Below, one piece after another: positions 1 through 8,255 of a stretch of DNA of 20,315 bases (position 1 is the first letter of the stretch; every line of letters begins with the position of its first letter). The stretch is taken from positions 1 to 20,315 of the forward strand of contig DATKNV010000122.1 in the NCBI GenBank assembly GCA_035541215.1, written 5' to 3'. Position numbers and translations under genes: made by a program. The DNA is from DASZHJ01 sp035541215 (GTDB lineage Bacteria > Pseudomonadota > Alphaproteobacteria > ATCC43930 > CGMCC-115725). The notes beneath the pieces are model-generated. The model worked only from the letters and a program-made list of their open reading frames with translations. It was not told the DNA's origin and did not search any database.

Positions 1-2053
1 AAGGCACGGCTACGAGGGTGCGGAAGTTTTTCACCCAAGGCTCGTCCTTGAACATGTATTCGGGATCGTTGAGGGCGTCGGAAATCTGGATGGCCTGGCC
101 TGCGAGCGCCGCGCGCCCGACGGCCGATCCGCGGCCGGGCACGAAGGGATGCGCCCGGCAGTATTCCCGGAAGCTCTCCATATCGGCGGCGGTGGTATGG
201 AGGGCGGCAAGATGATACTCGTCGCCTTGCCGCCGGAAGATGAGGGCCGTGTGCGCGTCGCAGAGCCGCGCGGCGGTCTCGACCAGCGTGTTCAAGACGG
301 TGTCGAGCTCGACGGTCGAGCGACTGATGATCTTGAGTACGTCGCCCGTAGCGGTGAGCTCATCGACCGAGCGAGCGAGCTCCGAGGTGCGCTGGCGCAG
401 CTCGCCAAGGAGCCGCGCATTCTCGATCGCGATCACCGCTTGGTCGGCGAAGGTCATTACGAGGGCGATCTCCTTGTCCGAAAAGGCGCTCACCTCGCTC
501 CTGTGGAGAGAGAAGGTTCCGATGGGCATGCCTTCCCGCATGAGCGGCACGCCGAGCATTGTTCTGAGTCCGCCGCGCTCCACGGCCTCGGACCAGCTGT
601 ATTCGGGGTCCGCCTTGACATCCAGGATCTGGACCGGTTTGCGCTCGATCACCGTTCTCCCGGCCAACGTTCCGCGACCTCGGCGCGGATGGTTCTCCGC
701 AATGAAGTTCCGCACTTCCTCCGAAAAGCCAAATGACCCGATCGCCCGGAGGGCATCGTCATCAAGCCGCCAGATGGTACCTCCCTCGGCGTGACAAAGC
801 CGCGCTGCGTTCTCGATGAGCGTGTCCAGTATCGGCTGCAGGTCGAAGGTCGAGCGGCTGATCAGCTTGAGCACGTCCGCGGTGGCGGTCTGCTGTTCCA
901 ACGCCTCCGCGAGATCGTGCGTGCGTGCCTCGACCTTGGACTCGAGGGTCGCGTAGGACTCCTGCAGCTGTCCCGCCATGCGGTTGAAGCGGTCGGCGAG
1001 CACCTCGATCTCGTCTCCGGTGCGGATCTCGATGCGGTGCTCGAGCTCTCCGGCGCCGAGCCGCTCGGCGCCGGATTGCAGGCGCTGGATCGGCACGGCC
1101 ATGCGCCGCGCCAGCAGCGAGCCCGCGATCGCCGCCAGCAGCAGGCCGAGGCCCAGAAGCGCGCCCGTCTGCACCAGCGAGGCATAGACCGGCTCCATCG
1201 CCTCGCGGATCGGCAGCTCCACGAAGACGAGCCAGTTGAGCCGCGGGATGGGGGCGTAGGCGGTCAGCACCGAGGCGCCCTGCGGACCCGTGGCGGCTGC
1301 CACCTTGCTCGCGAGGGGATCGTGGCTTTGGAGCGCGGCGAGCGCGTCCGCCACCTGCGGCAGCCGCGAGAGGTCGGTGTCGCGCAGCACGAGGCTGATG
1401 TCGGGATGCGCGATCAGCCGGCCGCGGGCATCGACGACGTAGGCATAGCCGGACGCGCCGATCTTGATCGCGGTCACGACGTCCCAGATGAATTTGAGAT
1501 TGACCTCGGCGATGGTGACGCCGGCGTTCCGTCCGACATGCGCGACCGAGATCGTCATGTAGGGCTCGGACTCCTTGCGGAAGTAGACGGGGCTGAACCA
1601 GACCTTCTCGGCGACCGCCTTGGCGAAGCGGGGGTCGTTGGAATAGTCGACGCCGCTTCCGACCACGTCCATGGCGAGGCGCGAGACCTTGAGCTGCTCC
1701 TTGCCGGACCCGTCGATCTGCACGAGCTCGGTGATCGCGGGAACCTGGCGCAGCAGGCGGACGAAATCGTAGCGGCGCTGGTCGAGCGTGCCCGCGGACC
1801 ACTGCGCATGAGTGGTCCAGCCGATCTGCTGCTCGATCTCGCTGACGAACTGCTCGATGCGCTCGGCCGCCGCCTGGGCCTTTTCCTGCTGCACGCGCAC
1901 CGCCGAGCTCTTGGCCTCGTCGTAGCTCAGCCACATGTTGACGGCGCCGTTGACTATGAGCACGAGGCTCACGAGTCCGACGAAGGCGAGCGCGAACTTG
2001 AAGGAGAGCCTCATGCGGACGCGGCCGCGCGGCGCCGTGGCGGCGGCGCTCAT
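1..2053 (-). CDS. Membrane sensor with extracytoplasmic sensory, HAMP and two GAF domains (C-terminus off left edge)
   Basis: The frame is open from an ATG at 2053 to the left edge, about 684 codons, so the output domain is not visible. Residues about 16-35 form a transmembrane helix, and residues about 45-290 an extracytoplasmic region resembling a double Cache sensor (it contains FRKESEPYMTISV and GYAYVVDARGRLIAHPD). A second helix (about 293-315) leads into a HAMP domain (about 312-365, with VPIQRL and DEIEVLADRFNRMAGQL) and a short coiled coil. Two GAF domains follow, beginning near residues 392 and 570; both open with DVLK.ISRST, and the second is still running at the edge (TLVAVP). Proteins of this type in alphaproteobacteria usually end in a histidine kinase or a nucleotide cyclase; which applies here cannot be told. 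A second in-frame ATG lies at 2014. The 2053 start has AGGA about 11 bases upstream. The gene probably senses a small periplasmic ligand and signals into the cytoplasm. Confidence 0.85.
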   Translation of the reverse strand, partial: MSAAATAPRGRVRMRLSFKFALAFVGLVSLVLIVNGAVNMWLSYDEAKSSAVRVQQEKAQAAAERIEQFVSEIEQQIGWTTHAQWSAGTLDQRRYDFVRLLRQVPAITELVQIDGSGKEQLKVSRLAMDVVGSGVDYSNDPRFAKAVAEKVWFSPVYFRKESEPYMTISVAHVGRNAGVTIAEVNLKFIWDVVTAIKIGASGYAYVVDARGRLIAHPDISLVLRDTDLSRLPQVADALAALQSHDPLASKVAAATGPQGASVLTAYAPIPRLNWLVFVELPIREAMEPVYASLVQTGALLGLGLLLAAIAGSLLARRMAVPIQRLQSGAERLGAGELEHRIEIRTGDEIEVLADRFNRMAGQLQESYATLESKVEARTHDLAEALEQQTATADVLKLISRSTFDLQPILDTLIENAARLCHAEGGTIWRLDDDALRAIGSFGFSEEVRNFIAENHPRRGRGTLAGRTVIERKPVQILDVKADPEYSWSEAVERGGLRTMLGVPLMREGMPIGTFSLHRSEVSAFSDKEIALVMTFADQAVIAIENARLLGELRQRTSELARSVDELTATGDVLKIISRSTVELDTVLNTLVETAARLCDAHTALIFRRQGDEYHLAALHTTAADMESFREYCRAHPFVPGRGSAVGRAALAGQAIQISDALNDPEYMFKDEPWVKNFRTLVAVP
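314..888 (-). repeat. Internal tandem duplication of the GAF domain (178-codon unit)
   Basis: The DNA at about 851-877 and 317-343 is nearly identical, offset by 534 bases or 178 codons. It encodes the opening helix of two successive GAF domains (DVLKLISRSTFDL and DVLKIISRSTVEL, each followed by AARLC). The rest of the two domains has diverged, so this is an old in-frame domain duplication and not a recent repeat. Confidence 0.7.
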
Positions 2054-2165
2054 GAGACCGTCATTCCTGCATGCCGGCGTTGGCCCACCAGCCCTCCCTC
2101 GGGGCGTCCGTCCCTCGATTTCTACCCTAACAAAGGAGGAGGGTGATGGAAACGCCCGCGGTGGC

Positions 2166-3839
2166 TCAGCCCTTGCGCGCGAGCGCTCCCAGGGTCGTGA
2201 AGGCGGAGATGTGCTCCAGGCTCGTATTGACCTCGACGAGACTCGGGCCCTCGGCCGCGAGCGCGCCGTCGAGCGCGGCATCGATGTCCTGCGGCCGGTC
2301 GATGCGGAAGCCCTTCGCGCCGAAAGCCTCGGCGAGCCGCGCGAAATCGGGATTGCCGAGCTCGGTCGCGATGGTGCGGCCGGGGTAGAGCTTCTCCTGA
2401 TGGAGCCGGATCGTGCCGTAGCTGCGGTTGTTGGCGACGATCGCAGTGACGGGGAGCCGGTACTGGACGGCGGTCGCGAGCTCGTTCCCGGTCATCAGGA
2501 ACCCGCCGTCGCCGATGAGCGAGATCACCCGGCGCTTCAGGCGGAAGGCCGCCGCGACCGCGCCGGGCATGCCGAAGCCCATGGCGCCGGAGACCGGCCC
2601 CAGCAGCCGCTGCGAGGCCTTGAACGGGAAGTAGCGGCCGAGCCAGCCCGAGAAATTGCCGGCGTCGTTGGAGAAGACGGCGTCGGGGCCGAGCCGGCGC
2701 CGGAGTCCCTCGATCACGGCGCCGAATACGACGCCGTCGGCGGCCTCCTGAGGCTCCCAGCGTGCCGCCGTCGTGTAGCCGCGATGGAGCTGCGCCGCCC
2801 AAACCGCATGGCGCTCGGGCTTGCCCGGCGCCTGCGCCGCCAGGGCATTGAGGAACGCCACGGGCTCCGCGAGCACCGCGAGATCGGTCGTGAAGACGGA
2901 GCCGAGGACGGCGGGATCGTCGTAGACGTGGATGAGGCGCTGCCTCGGCTTCGGCGCCGTCGGGAAGACGTAGCCTTGCGTGGTGACGTCGCCGAGGCGC
3001 GTTCCCACCGCGAGCACGAGATCGCTCTCCTGGTAGGTCGCGACTTGCTGGCGCGGGAGCATGTAGCCGAGATGGCCCGCAAAGAGCGGATGCTCGTTGT
3101 CGAGGAGGTCCTGCTGGCGGAAGCTCACGAGCACCGGGATGCCCAAGGCCTCGGCGCCGCGGCGGAGCGCCTGCCGCCCCTCCGGAAGCGAGAACCGGCC
3201 TCCGACGATCAGCACCGGCCGCTCGGCCTTCGCGATGAGCGCCGCCGCCTCGCGCACGGCCTCGGGCGAGGGCTCGGAAACGAGCGGCCGCTGCGGCCCC
3301 CGCGGTCCGGCCGAGACCTCCTCGAGCAGCATGTCCTCCGGGAGCACGACCACCGCGGGCCCGGGCGTGCCCGTCGTCGCGGCGTGGAAGGCCTGCGCCG
3401 TCGCCTCGGAGATGCGCGCGGGGTCGCTCACCTCGACGACGAGCTTCGCCATGTCGCCGAACATGCGGCGATACTCGATCTCCTGGAAGGCGCGGCGGCC
3501 GCGGTCCTTGCGCTCGATCTGGCCCACGAAGAGCACCATGGGCGCTGCGTCCTGCTGCGCCGTGTGCACCGCGATCGAGGCGTTGGTTGCGCCGGGGCCG
3601 CGGCTCACCATGGCGACGCCGGGGCGGCCCGTGAGCTTCGCGTCCGCCACCGCCATGAAGCCCGCGCCGCTCTCGTGCCGGCAGGTGACGGTCTCGATGC
3701 GCCTTTCGTCGTAGAGCGCGTCGAGCACGGCGAGGTAGCTCTCCCCGGGAACGCAGAAAACGCGATCGACGGCGTGCGCGGCGAGCTCCGCGACCAGGAG
3801 TTGCGCGGCGGTGCGGGTATTGGCGCGGGGGTCGGACAC
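2166..3839 (-). CDS. Acetolactate synthase-like thiamine diphosphate-dependent enzyme
   Basis: A 557-residue protein with the three-domain layout of the IlvB family. The N-terminal domain carries the cofactor-activating glutamate at residue 56 (CRHESGAG) and the AFQE segment typical of acetolactate synthases. A central nucleotide-fold domain covers about residues 190-330. The C-terminal diphosphate-binding domain has GDG at 443-445 and NN at 470-471, about 26 residues later, as the Mg-thiamine-diphosphate motif requires. The start is GTG, with AAAGG nine bases upstream. It lies 55 bases downstream of the indolepyruvate oxidoreductase gene on the same strand, so cotranscription is likely. No small regulatory subunit (IlvN) is nearby, which argues against the housekeeping biosynthetic enzyme. 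The reaction is probably a 2-oxo acid decarboxylation or carboligation; the substrate cannot be read from the sequence. Confidence 0.88.
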   Translation of the reverse strand: MSDPRANTRTAAQLLVAELAAHAVDRVFCVPGESYLAVLDALYDERRIETVTCRHESGAGFMAVADAKLTGRPGVAMVSRGPGATNASIAVHTAQQDAAPMVLFVGQIERKDRGRRAFQEIEYRRMFGDMAKLVVEVSDPARISEATAQAFHAATTGTPGPAVVVLPEDMLLEEVSAGPRGPQRPLVSEPSPEAVREAAALIAKAERPVLIVGGRFSLPEGRQALRRGAEALGIPVLVSFRQQDLLDNEHPLFAGHLGYMLPRQQVATYQESDLVLAVGTRLGDVTTQGYVFPTAPKPRQRLIHVYDDPAVLGSVFTTDLAVLAEPVAFLNALAAQAPGKPERHAVWAAQLHRGYTTAARWEPQEAADGVVFGAVIEGLRRRLGPDAVFSNDAGNFSGWLGRYFPFKASQRLLGPVSGAMGFGMPGAVAAAFRLKRRVISLIGDGGFLMTGNELATAVQYRLPVTAIVANNRSYGTIRLHQEKLYPGRTIATELGNPDFARLAEAFGAKGFRIDRPQDIDAALDGALAAEGPSLVEVNTSLEHISAFTTLGALARKG

Positions 3840-3894
3840 CGTGTCGGGCCTTTCGCTTGCGAGGGACCTAGAGCCGGAAGGAGCGGCGCGAAGA

Positions 3895-6800
3895 TTACTC
3901 TGCGGCGGCGGCGGCGGGAACGGGCCGCTCGAAGGCGGCCATGAGCTCGCTCTCGCGCTCTTTGACGCGGGCGAGCGCCTTGAGCTTCACGTGGCCGAAG
4001 CCGCGGATCTGCATCGGCAGTCTCGCGATCTCGACGGCGAGCGCATGGTTCTCGCCGGTGAGGCCCGCGAGGAGCTTGCGCAGCGCGGCCTCGTATTCGC
4101 CGACGAGCGCGCGCTCGCGCTTGCGCTCGGCGGTGTAGCCGAAGGGATCGAAGGCCGTGCCGCGCAGCCCCTTGAGCCGGGCGAGGAGCTTGAAGGCCCC
4201 GAACACCCAGCGCCCGTATGCCTGCTTCTTCATCTCGCCGGTCGCGGGGTCGCGCGGCGCCCAGAGCGGCGGCGCCAGGTGGAATTGCAGCTTGAAGTCG
4301 CCCGCGAACTGCGCGTTCAGGCGGCGCTCGAACTCGCCGTCCGTATAGAGCCGCGCGACCTCGTACTCGTCCTTGAAGGCCATGAGCTTGAAGAGCGATC
4401 TCGCGACCGCCTCGGCAAGCCCGCTCCGCCCTTTGGCGCGAGCCTTCTCCGCCGTCTCCGCCGCGCGCACGAGCTCGGCATAGCGGCGGGCATAGGCCTC
4501 GTTCTGATAGGAGGCGAGGAACTCGACCCGCCGCTGGAGGATCTCCTCCAGCGTCTCCGCGGGCTTCGCCTCCTCGTGCATCATCGGCCGCGCGGCGAGC
4601 TCGACGCGGCGGCGGTCGTGCGCGGCGAGCCGGCCCCAGGCGAAGGCGCGCTTGTTCATCTCGACGCCGGCGGCGTTGAGCTCGATCGCGCGCTCGATCG
4701 CCTCGCGCGAGAGCGGCACCAGCCCCTTCTGCCAGGCGTATCCCAGCATGAAGAGGTTGGTCGCGATGGCATCGCCCATGAGCGCGGTCGCGAGGCCGCT
4801 CGCGTCGACGAAGTCGATGCCCTGGGGGCCGGTCGCCGTCTGCAGCGCCCGGTGCATCGTCGCGTCCTCGAAGTCGACGTCGCCGTTCATGACGAAGGCG
4901 GCGGTGGGTGCGAGATAGCTGTTGACCACCGCGCGGGTGACGCCGTTCTCGATCCGCGTCAGCGCCTGCGGGCTCGCGGCCACGACCATGTCGCAGCCGA
5001 GCACGAGATCGGCGCCGCCCGCGGCGATGCGCACGGCGTCGATGTCCTGGGGCTCAGGCGCGAGCCGGACGTGGCTCATCACCGCGCCGTTCTTCTGCGC
5101 GAGCCCCGTGAAATCGAGCACCGAGCAGCCGCGGCCCTCGAGATGCGCGGCCATGCCCAGGAGCTGGCCCACCGTGATGACGCCGGTGCCGCCGATCCCC
5201 GTGACGAGGATGCCGTAGGGCTCCGTGAGCGCGCGCGGGGTCGGCTCCGGGAGACCGTCGAAAGTGCGGTCCTCGACGCCCGCGGCGGTCCGCGCGAGCT
5301 TCCGGATCTCGCCGCCGTGCACGGTGACGAAGCTCGGACAGAAGCCCTTGAGGCAGGAGTAATCCTTGTTGCAGTTGGACTGGTCGATCGCGCGCTTGCG
5401 CCCGAACTCGGTCTCGACGGGCTTCACGGAGACGCAGTTCGACTGCTCCGAGCAGTCGCCGCAGCCCTCGCAGACGAGCTCGTTGATGAAGACGCGCTTG
5501 GGCGGGTCGGGATAGAGGCCGCGCTTTCTCCGCCGGCGCTTCTCGGCGGCGCAGGTCTGGTCGTAGAGGAGGACGGTGAGGCCCGGCGTCTCCCGGAGCT
5601 CGCGCTGGACCTGGTCGAGCTCGTCCCGGTGCCTGATCTCGACGCCCGGCGCGAAGCCCGCGTTGAGCGGATATTTGTCGGGCTCGTCGGACATCACGAC
5701 GATGCGCTTGGCACCCTCGGCCGCGACCTGCCGGCTGATCTGCGGCACGGTCAGATGGCCCTCGGCCATTTGGCCGCCGGTCATAGCGACCGCGTCGTTG
5801 TAGAGGATCTTATAGGTGATGTTGACGCCGGCGATGGCGGCGGCGCGGATCGCCAGCAGTCCCGAATGCGTGTAAGTGCCGTCGCCCAGATTCTGGAAGA
5901 CGTGCTTCTCCTTGGTGAAGGGCGCCTGGCCGATCCAGTTGGCGCCTTCTCCGCCCATGTGGGTCCAAGTCGCGGTGTGGCGGCTCGGCATCCAGATCGC
6001 CATGCTGTGGCAGCCGATGCCGGCGCCGGCGCGGCTGCCCTCGGGGACCTTGGTCGAGGTATTGTGCGGGCAGCCCGAACAGAAATAGGGAATGCGCTGC
6101 GTCTTCGGGAGCGGCGTGTCGCCGAGGCGCTCCAGCGATTCGAGTCGCGCGAGGCGCTGGTTGAGCTGCGGGCTCTCGCCGTCGAGGCGCTTGAGCCGCT
6201 CGACGAGGGCGCGCGCGACCATGGTGGGCGTGATCTCGCCCTCGCTCGGCAGCATGACGCGGCCCAGCTCGTCGCGCTTGCCGACGACGCTGGGCCGGCG
6301 GCCCGCCTCCAGATTGTAGAGGAGGCGCATGAGCTGGTCCTCGATGAGGCCGCGCTTCTCCTCCACCACCAGCACGTCCTTGAGGCCGTCGGCGAAGCGC
6401 AGCGCGCCCACGGGCTCGAGCGGCCAAGTGAGGCCGACCTTGTAGACGCGGAGGCCGAGCCGCGCTGCCTCCCGCTCGCCGATCCCGAGATCGCTGAGCG
6501 CCTGACGAAGGTCGAGATAGGCCTTGCCCGTCGTCACGATGCCGAGCCGCGGGCTCGGGCTGTCGATGACGATGCGATCGATGGCGTTCGCACGCACGAA
6601 GGCCGCGACCGCCTCCATCTTGGGGCCGTGCAGGCGCTTTTCCTGCTCGAGCGGCGGATCGGGCCAGCGGATGCCGAGGCCGCCCGGCGGCAGCTCGAAA
6701 TCCGCGGGCGCGACGATCTCGATGCGCTTGGGATCGACGATGACCGAGGCCGAGCTCTCCACCGTCTCCGCGATCGCCTTGAAGCCGACCCAGCAGCCGG

Positions 6801-7377
6801 AATAGCGCGAGAGCGCGAAGCCGAGCACGCCGAAATCGAGATATTCCTGCACCGTCGCGGGATTGAGCACGGGCATCATCGCCGCGATGAAGATCTGCTC
6901 GCTCTGATGCGCGAGGGTCGAGGACTGGCAGCCGTGATCGTCACCCGCGATCGCGAGCACGCCGCCATGGCGCGAGGTCCCCGCGGCGTTCGCGTGCTTC
7001 ATCGCGTCGGTCGAGCGGTCGACGCCCGGGCCTTTGCCGTACCAGATGCCGAAGACGCCGTCGACGGCGGCGCCCGGGAAGAGCGTCGTCTGCTGGCTGC
7101 CCCAGACCGCGGTCGCCGCGAGGTCCTCGTTGAGGCCGGGCTGGAAGCGGACGTTCGCGCGTTCGAGGAATCGCCGCGCCTGCCAGAGCGCGTTGTCGTA
7201 GATACCGAGCGGAGAGCCGCGATAGCCGGAAATGAAACCGCCGGTCACGAGACCGGCGGCCTTGTCGCGCTGGCGCTGTACGATCGGCAGGCGTACGAGC
7301 GCTTGAATGCCCGAGAGATATATGCGGCCCTGCTCTAGGACGTATTTGTCGTCGAGCGTCACCGTCGCGAGCGTCAT
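3895..7377 (-). CDS. Indolepyruvate ferredoxin oxidoreductase, fused alpha-beta form
   Basis: A 1160-residue cytoplasmic enzyme that oxidatively decarboxylates aryl pyruvates (indolepyruvate, phenylpyruvate) to aryl-acetyl-CoA and reduces ferredoxin. Visible landmarks are an N-terminal 2-oxoacid:ferredoxin oxidoreductase pyrimidine-binding domain (GFISGYRGSPLG near residue 50), a CSGCPHN motif at 433-439, and the thiamine diphosphate motif LGDGTYTHSG at 497-506 followed by ILYNDAVAMTGGQ. A cysteine-rich iron-sulfur segment lies at about 636-680 (CEGCGDC, then NCNKDYSCLKGFC). The gamma-type domain starts with GIGGTGV at 727. This is the long fused form common in proteobacteria, whereas archaea use separate IorA and IorB. 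The ATG at 7377 is preceded by GAGGGACGG. It is the first gene of a likely operon with the thiamine enzyme downstream. Two adjacent dyads at 7395-7425 lie just before the start and may be operators. Confidence 0.95.
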   Translation of the reverse strand: MTLATVTLDDKYVLEQGRIYLSGIQALVRLPIVQRQRDKAAGLVTGGFISGYRGSPLGIYDNALWQARRFLERANVRFQPGLNEDLAATAVWGSQQTTLFPGAAVDGVFGIWYGKGPGVDRSTDAMKHANAAGTSRHGGVLAIAGDDHGCQSSTLAHQSEQIFIAAMMPVLNPATVQEYLDFGVLGFALSRYSGCWVGFKAIAETVESSASVIVDPKRIEIVAPADFELPPGGLGIRWPDPPLEQEKRLHGPKMEAVAAFVRANAIDRIVIDSPSPRLGIVTTGKAYLDLRQALSDLGIGEREAARLGLRVYKVGLTWPLEPVGALRFADGLKDVLVVEEKRGLIEDQLMRLLYNLEAGRRPSVVGKRDELGRVMLPSEGEITPTMVARALVERLKRLDGESPQLNQRLARLESLERLGDTPLPKTQRIPYFCSGCPHNTSTKVPEGSRAGAGIGCHSMAIWMPSRHTATWTHMGGEGANWIGQAPFTKEKHVFQNLGDGTYTHSGLLAIRAAAIAGVNITYKILYNDAVAMTGGQMAEGHLTVPQISRQVAAEGAKRIVVMSDEPDKYPLNAGFAPGVEIRHRDELDQVQRELRETPGLTVLLYDQTCAAEKRRRRKRGLYPDPPKRVFINELVCEGCGDCSEQSNCVSVKPVETEFGRKRAIDQSNCNKDYSCLKGFCPSFVTVHGGEIRKLARTAAGVEDRTFDGLPEPTPRALTEPYGILVTGIGGTGVITVGQLLGMAAHLEGRGCSVLDFTGLAQKNGAVMSHVRLAPEPQDIDAVRIAAGGADLVLGCDMVVAASPQALTRIENGVTRAVVNSYLAPTAAFVMNGDVDFEDATMHRALQTATGPQGIDFVDASGLATALMGDAIATNLFMLGYAWQKGLVPLSREAIERAIELNAAGVEMNKRAFAWGRLAAHDRRRVELAARPMMHEEAKPAETLEEILQRRVEFLASYQNEAYARRYAELVRAAETAEKARAKGRSGLAEAVARSLFKLMAFKDEYEVARLYTDGEFERRLNAQFAGDFKLQFHLAPPLWAPRDPATGEMKKQAYGRWVFGAFKLLARLKGLRGTAFDPFGYTAERKRERALVGEYEAALRKLLAGLTGENHALAVEIARLPMQIRGFGHVKLKALARVKERESELMAAFERPVPAAAAAE

Positions 7378-7394
7378 CCACCGTCCCTCGATCG

Positions 7395-7410
7395 AATCTC
7401 GCCCGAGATT
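7395..7410. promoter_or_regulatory. Perfect 7+2+7 dyad upstream of the oxidoreductase gene
   Basis: The sequence AATCTCG-CC-CGAGATT is a perfect inverted repeat with a two-base spacer, centred about 26 bases upstream of the oxidoreductase ATG. Its size and place suit the operator of a dimeric repressor or a short hairpin in the mRNA leader. The binding protein is unknown. Confidence 0.45.
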
Positions 7411-7411
7411 A

Positions 7412-7425
7412 GGAGCAATCGCTCC
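7412..7425. promoter_or_regulatory. Second dyad, GGAGC-AATC-GCTCC
   Basis: Perfect five-base arms with a four-base spacer, one base away from the dyad at 7395-7410. The two share no sequence, so they may be two different sites or two stacked hairpins in the oxidoreductase leader. Confidence 0.3.
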
Positions 7426-7512
7426 GCATTACAACGCGAGCGGCTAAACGCCCGGAGGAGCTGCGCGCCGTGCGGGCCAATTGGTGCTCGCAAGTAATCA
7501 ATCCCGATTCGA

Positions 7513-7524
7513 ATAAAATTTTAT
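7513..7524. promoter_or_regulatory. AT-only perfect palindrome ATAAAATTTTAT
   Basis: A 12-base perfect palindrome made only of A and T, inside the AT-rich island of a GC-rich region. It lies about 20 bases upstream of the possible -35 element for the pilus cassette, so it could be an UP-like element or a site for an AT-preferring regulator. No T-run or GC stem supports a terminator. Confidence 0.3.
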
Positions 7525-7542
7525 GTTCAAGTTGAAGTATAG

Positions 7543-7571
7543 TTGATGCGAAGTGCCGTCAAAAATGTTAT
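7543..7571 (+). promoter_or_regulatory. Possible sigma-70-type promoter for the pilus cassette
   Basis: TTGATG at 7543-7548 and TGTTAT at 7566-7571 are separated by exactly 17 bases, each matching four of six consensus positions, in the AT-rich island upstream of the first pilin. The assignment rests on pattern only. Confidence 0.3.
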
Positions 7572-7693
7572 CGGGCGCGTGGCTCTTTTGATAGCCTACC
7601 CAATAGAAGTCATGCTTCGCTTGGTAGCATTAGCATTTGGTAAAGCTTCCGCAGGGAAACTGTGCCACGGGCCATAGGTTCGGGAATCTGCAC

Positions 7694-8251
7694 GTGCAAG
7701 CCACTCGTTCCACCTCGATTCGAGAAAAGTTCGCTCGCTGCTTGCGCCGGTTCGCGAGCGACCGCCGCGCGAGCGCGGCCGTGGACATGGCCATCACCGC
7801 GCCGGTGGCGATCCTCATGCTGCTGGTGACGATCGAGCTCGGCTACATGCTCTTCCTGCAATCCGCGATCGACGGCGCGACGCGGAGCGCCGCTCGCCAG
7901 GTGCGGACCGGGCAGGTGCAGGGCAGCGGGTCGCCGCTCCCGACCTTCCAGACGGCGCTCTGCGCCGGGCTCGACGGCGCGATGGATTGCGCCGCCCTTT
8001 CGGTCGACGTCGAGAGCTTCGGGAGCTTCTCCTCGCTCAGTTCGGGCATCGCGCCTCTGCAATTCGACAGGAACGGCAAGATGACCAATGCGACCTTTTC
8101 CGCGGGCGGTCCGAGCGACTATGTCGCGGTGCGCGTCGGCTACACCTACCAGTTCATGACGCCTTGGGTCGCTCAGATCATGTACCCGAGCGGCGGCATC
8201 TTCCTGCTCTCGACCGTCGTCTTCAAGAACGAGCCTTTCCCCCCGAGCTGA
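7694..8251 (+). CDS. TadE-type pseudopilin / minor pilin
   Basis: A membrane pseudopilin of the Tad/Flp pilus system, about 185 residues from the GTG at 7694, which has GGGAA eight bases upstream. A longer TTG start at 7637 is possible but has no ribosome binding site. A basic leader (RRFASDRRA) precedes a single hydrophobic segment (about residues 29-53), then the family's signature of a polar helix ending in AARQVRTGQ, and a short extracytoplasmic domain. In Tad pseudopilins the leader is cut by the TadV-type prepilin peptidase, normally after Gly and before a Glu at +5. Here the site reads A-SAAVD, with Ala at -1 and Asp at +5 (residue 31), so both consensus residues are changed. It is the first gene of a four-gene set; the next start lies four bases after its stop codon. 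Confidence 0.82.
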   Translation: MQATRSTSIREKFARCLRRFASDRRASAAVDMAITAPVAILMLLVTIELGYMLFLQSAIDGATRSAARQVRTGQVQGSGSPLPTFQTALCAGLDGAMDCAALSVDVESFGSFSSLSSGIAPLQFDRNGKMTNATFSAGGPSDYVAVRVGYTYQFMTPWVAQIMYPSGGIFLLSTVVFKNEPFPPS

Positions 8252-8255
8252 CGCC

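Larger units (their letters stand above)
7378..7693. other. Divergent intergenic region between the oxidoreductase operon and the pilus cassette
   Basis: About 316 bases without a convincing gene. The half next to the oxidoreductase is GC-rich and holds two adjacent dyads. The stretch about 7490-7640 is clearly AT-richer than anything else in the window and contains a perfect 12-base palindrome and a possible promoter reading toward the pilus genes. A TTG-initiated extension of the first pilin reaches back to 7637, but it lacks a ribosome binding site. Confidence 0.7.

Noticed and set aside
2143..2388. An 81-codon plus-strand ORF preceded by a near-perfect ribosome binding site (AAAGGAGGAGGGTG before ATG).
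   Set aside because: It lies entirely antisense to the end of the thiamine enzyme apart from its first codons. Its product is a Ser/Ala/Arg-rich string with no recognisable fold, as expected of a shadow frame. The good ribosome site appears accidental, though ribosome profiling could reopen it.
3811..7338. A 1175-codon plus-strand ORF opposite the indolepyruvate oxidoreductase.
   Set aside because: It mirrors the real gene, is extremely rich in Arg, Glu, Leu and Ala without domains, and exists because GC-rich coding DNA has few stop codons on the opposite strand.
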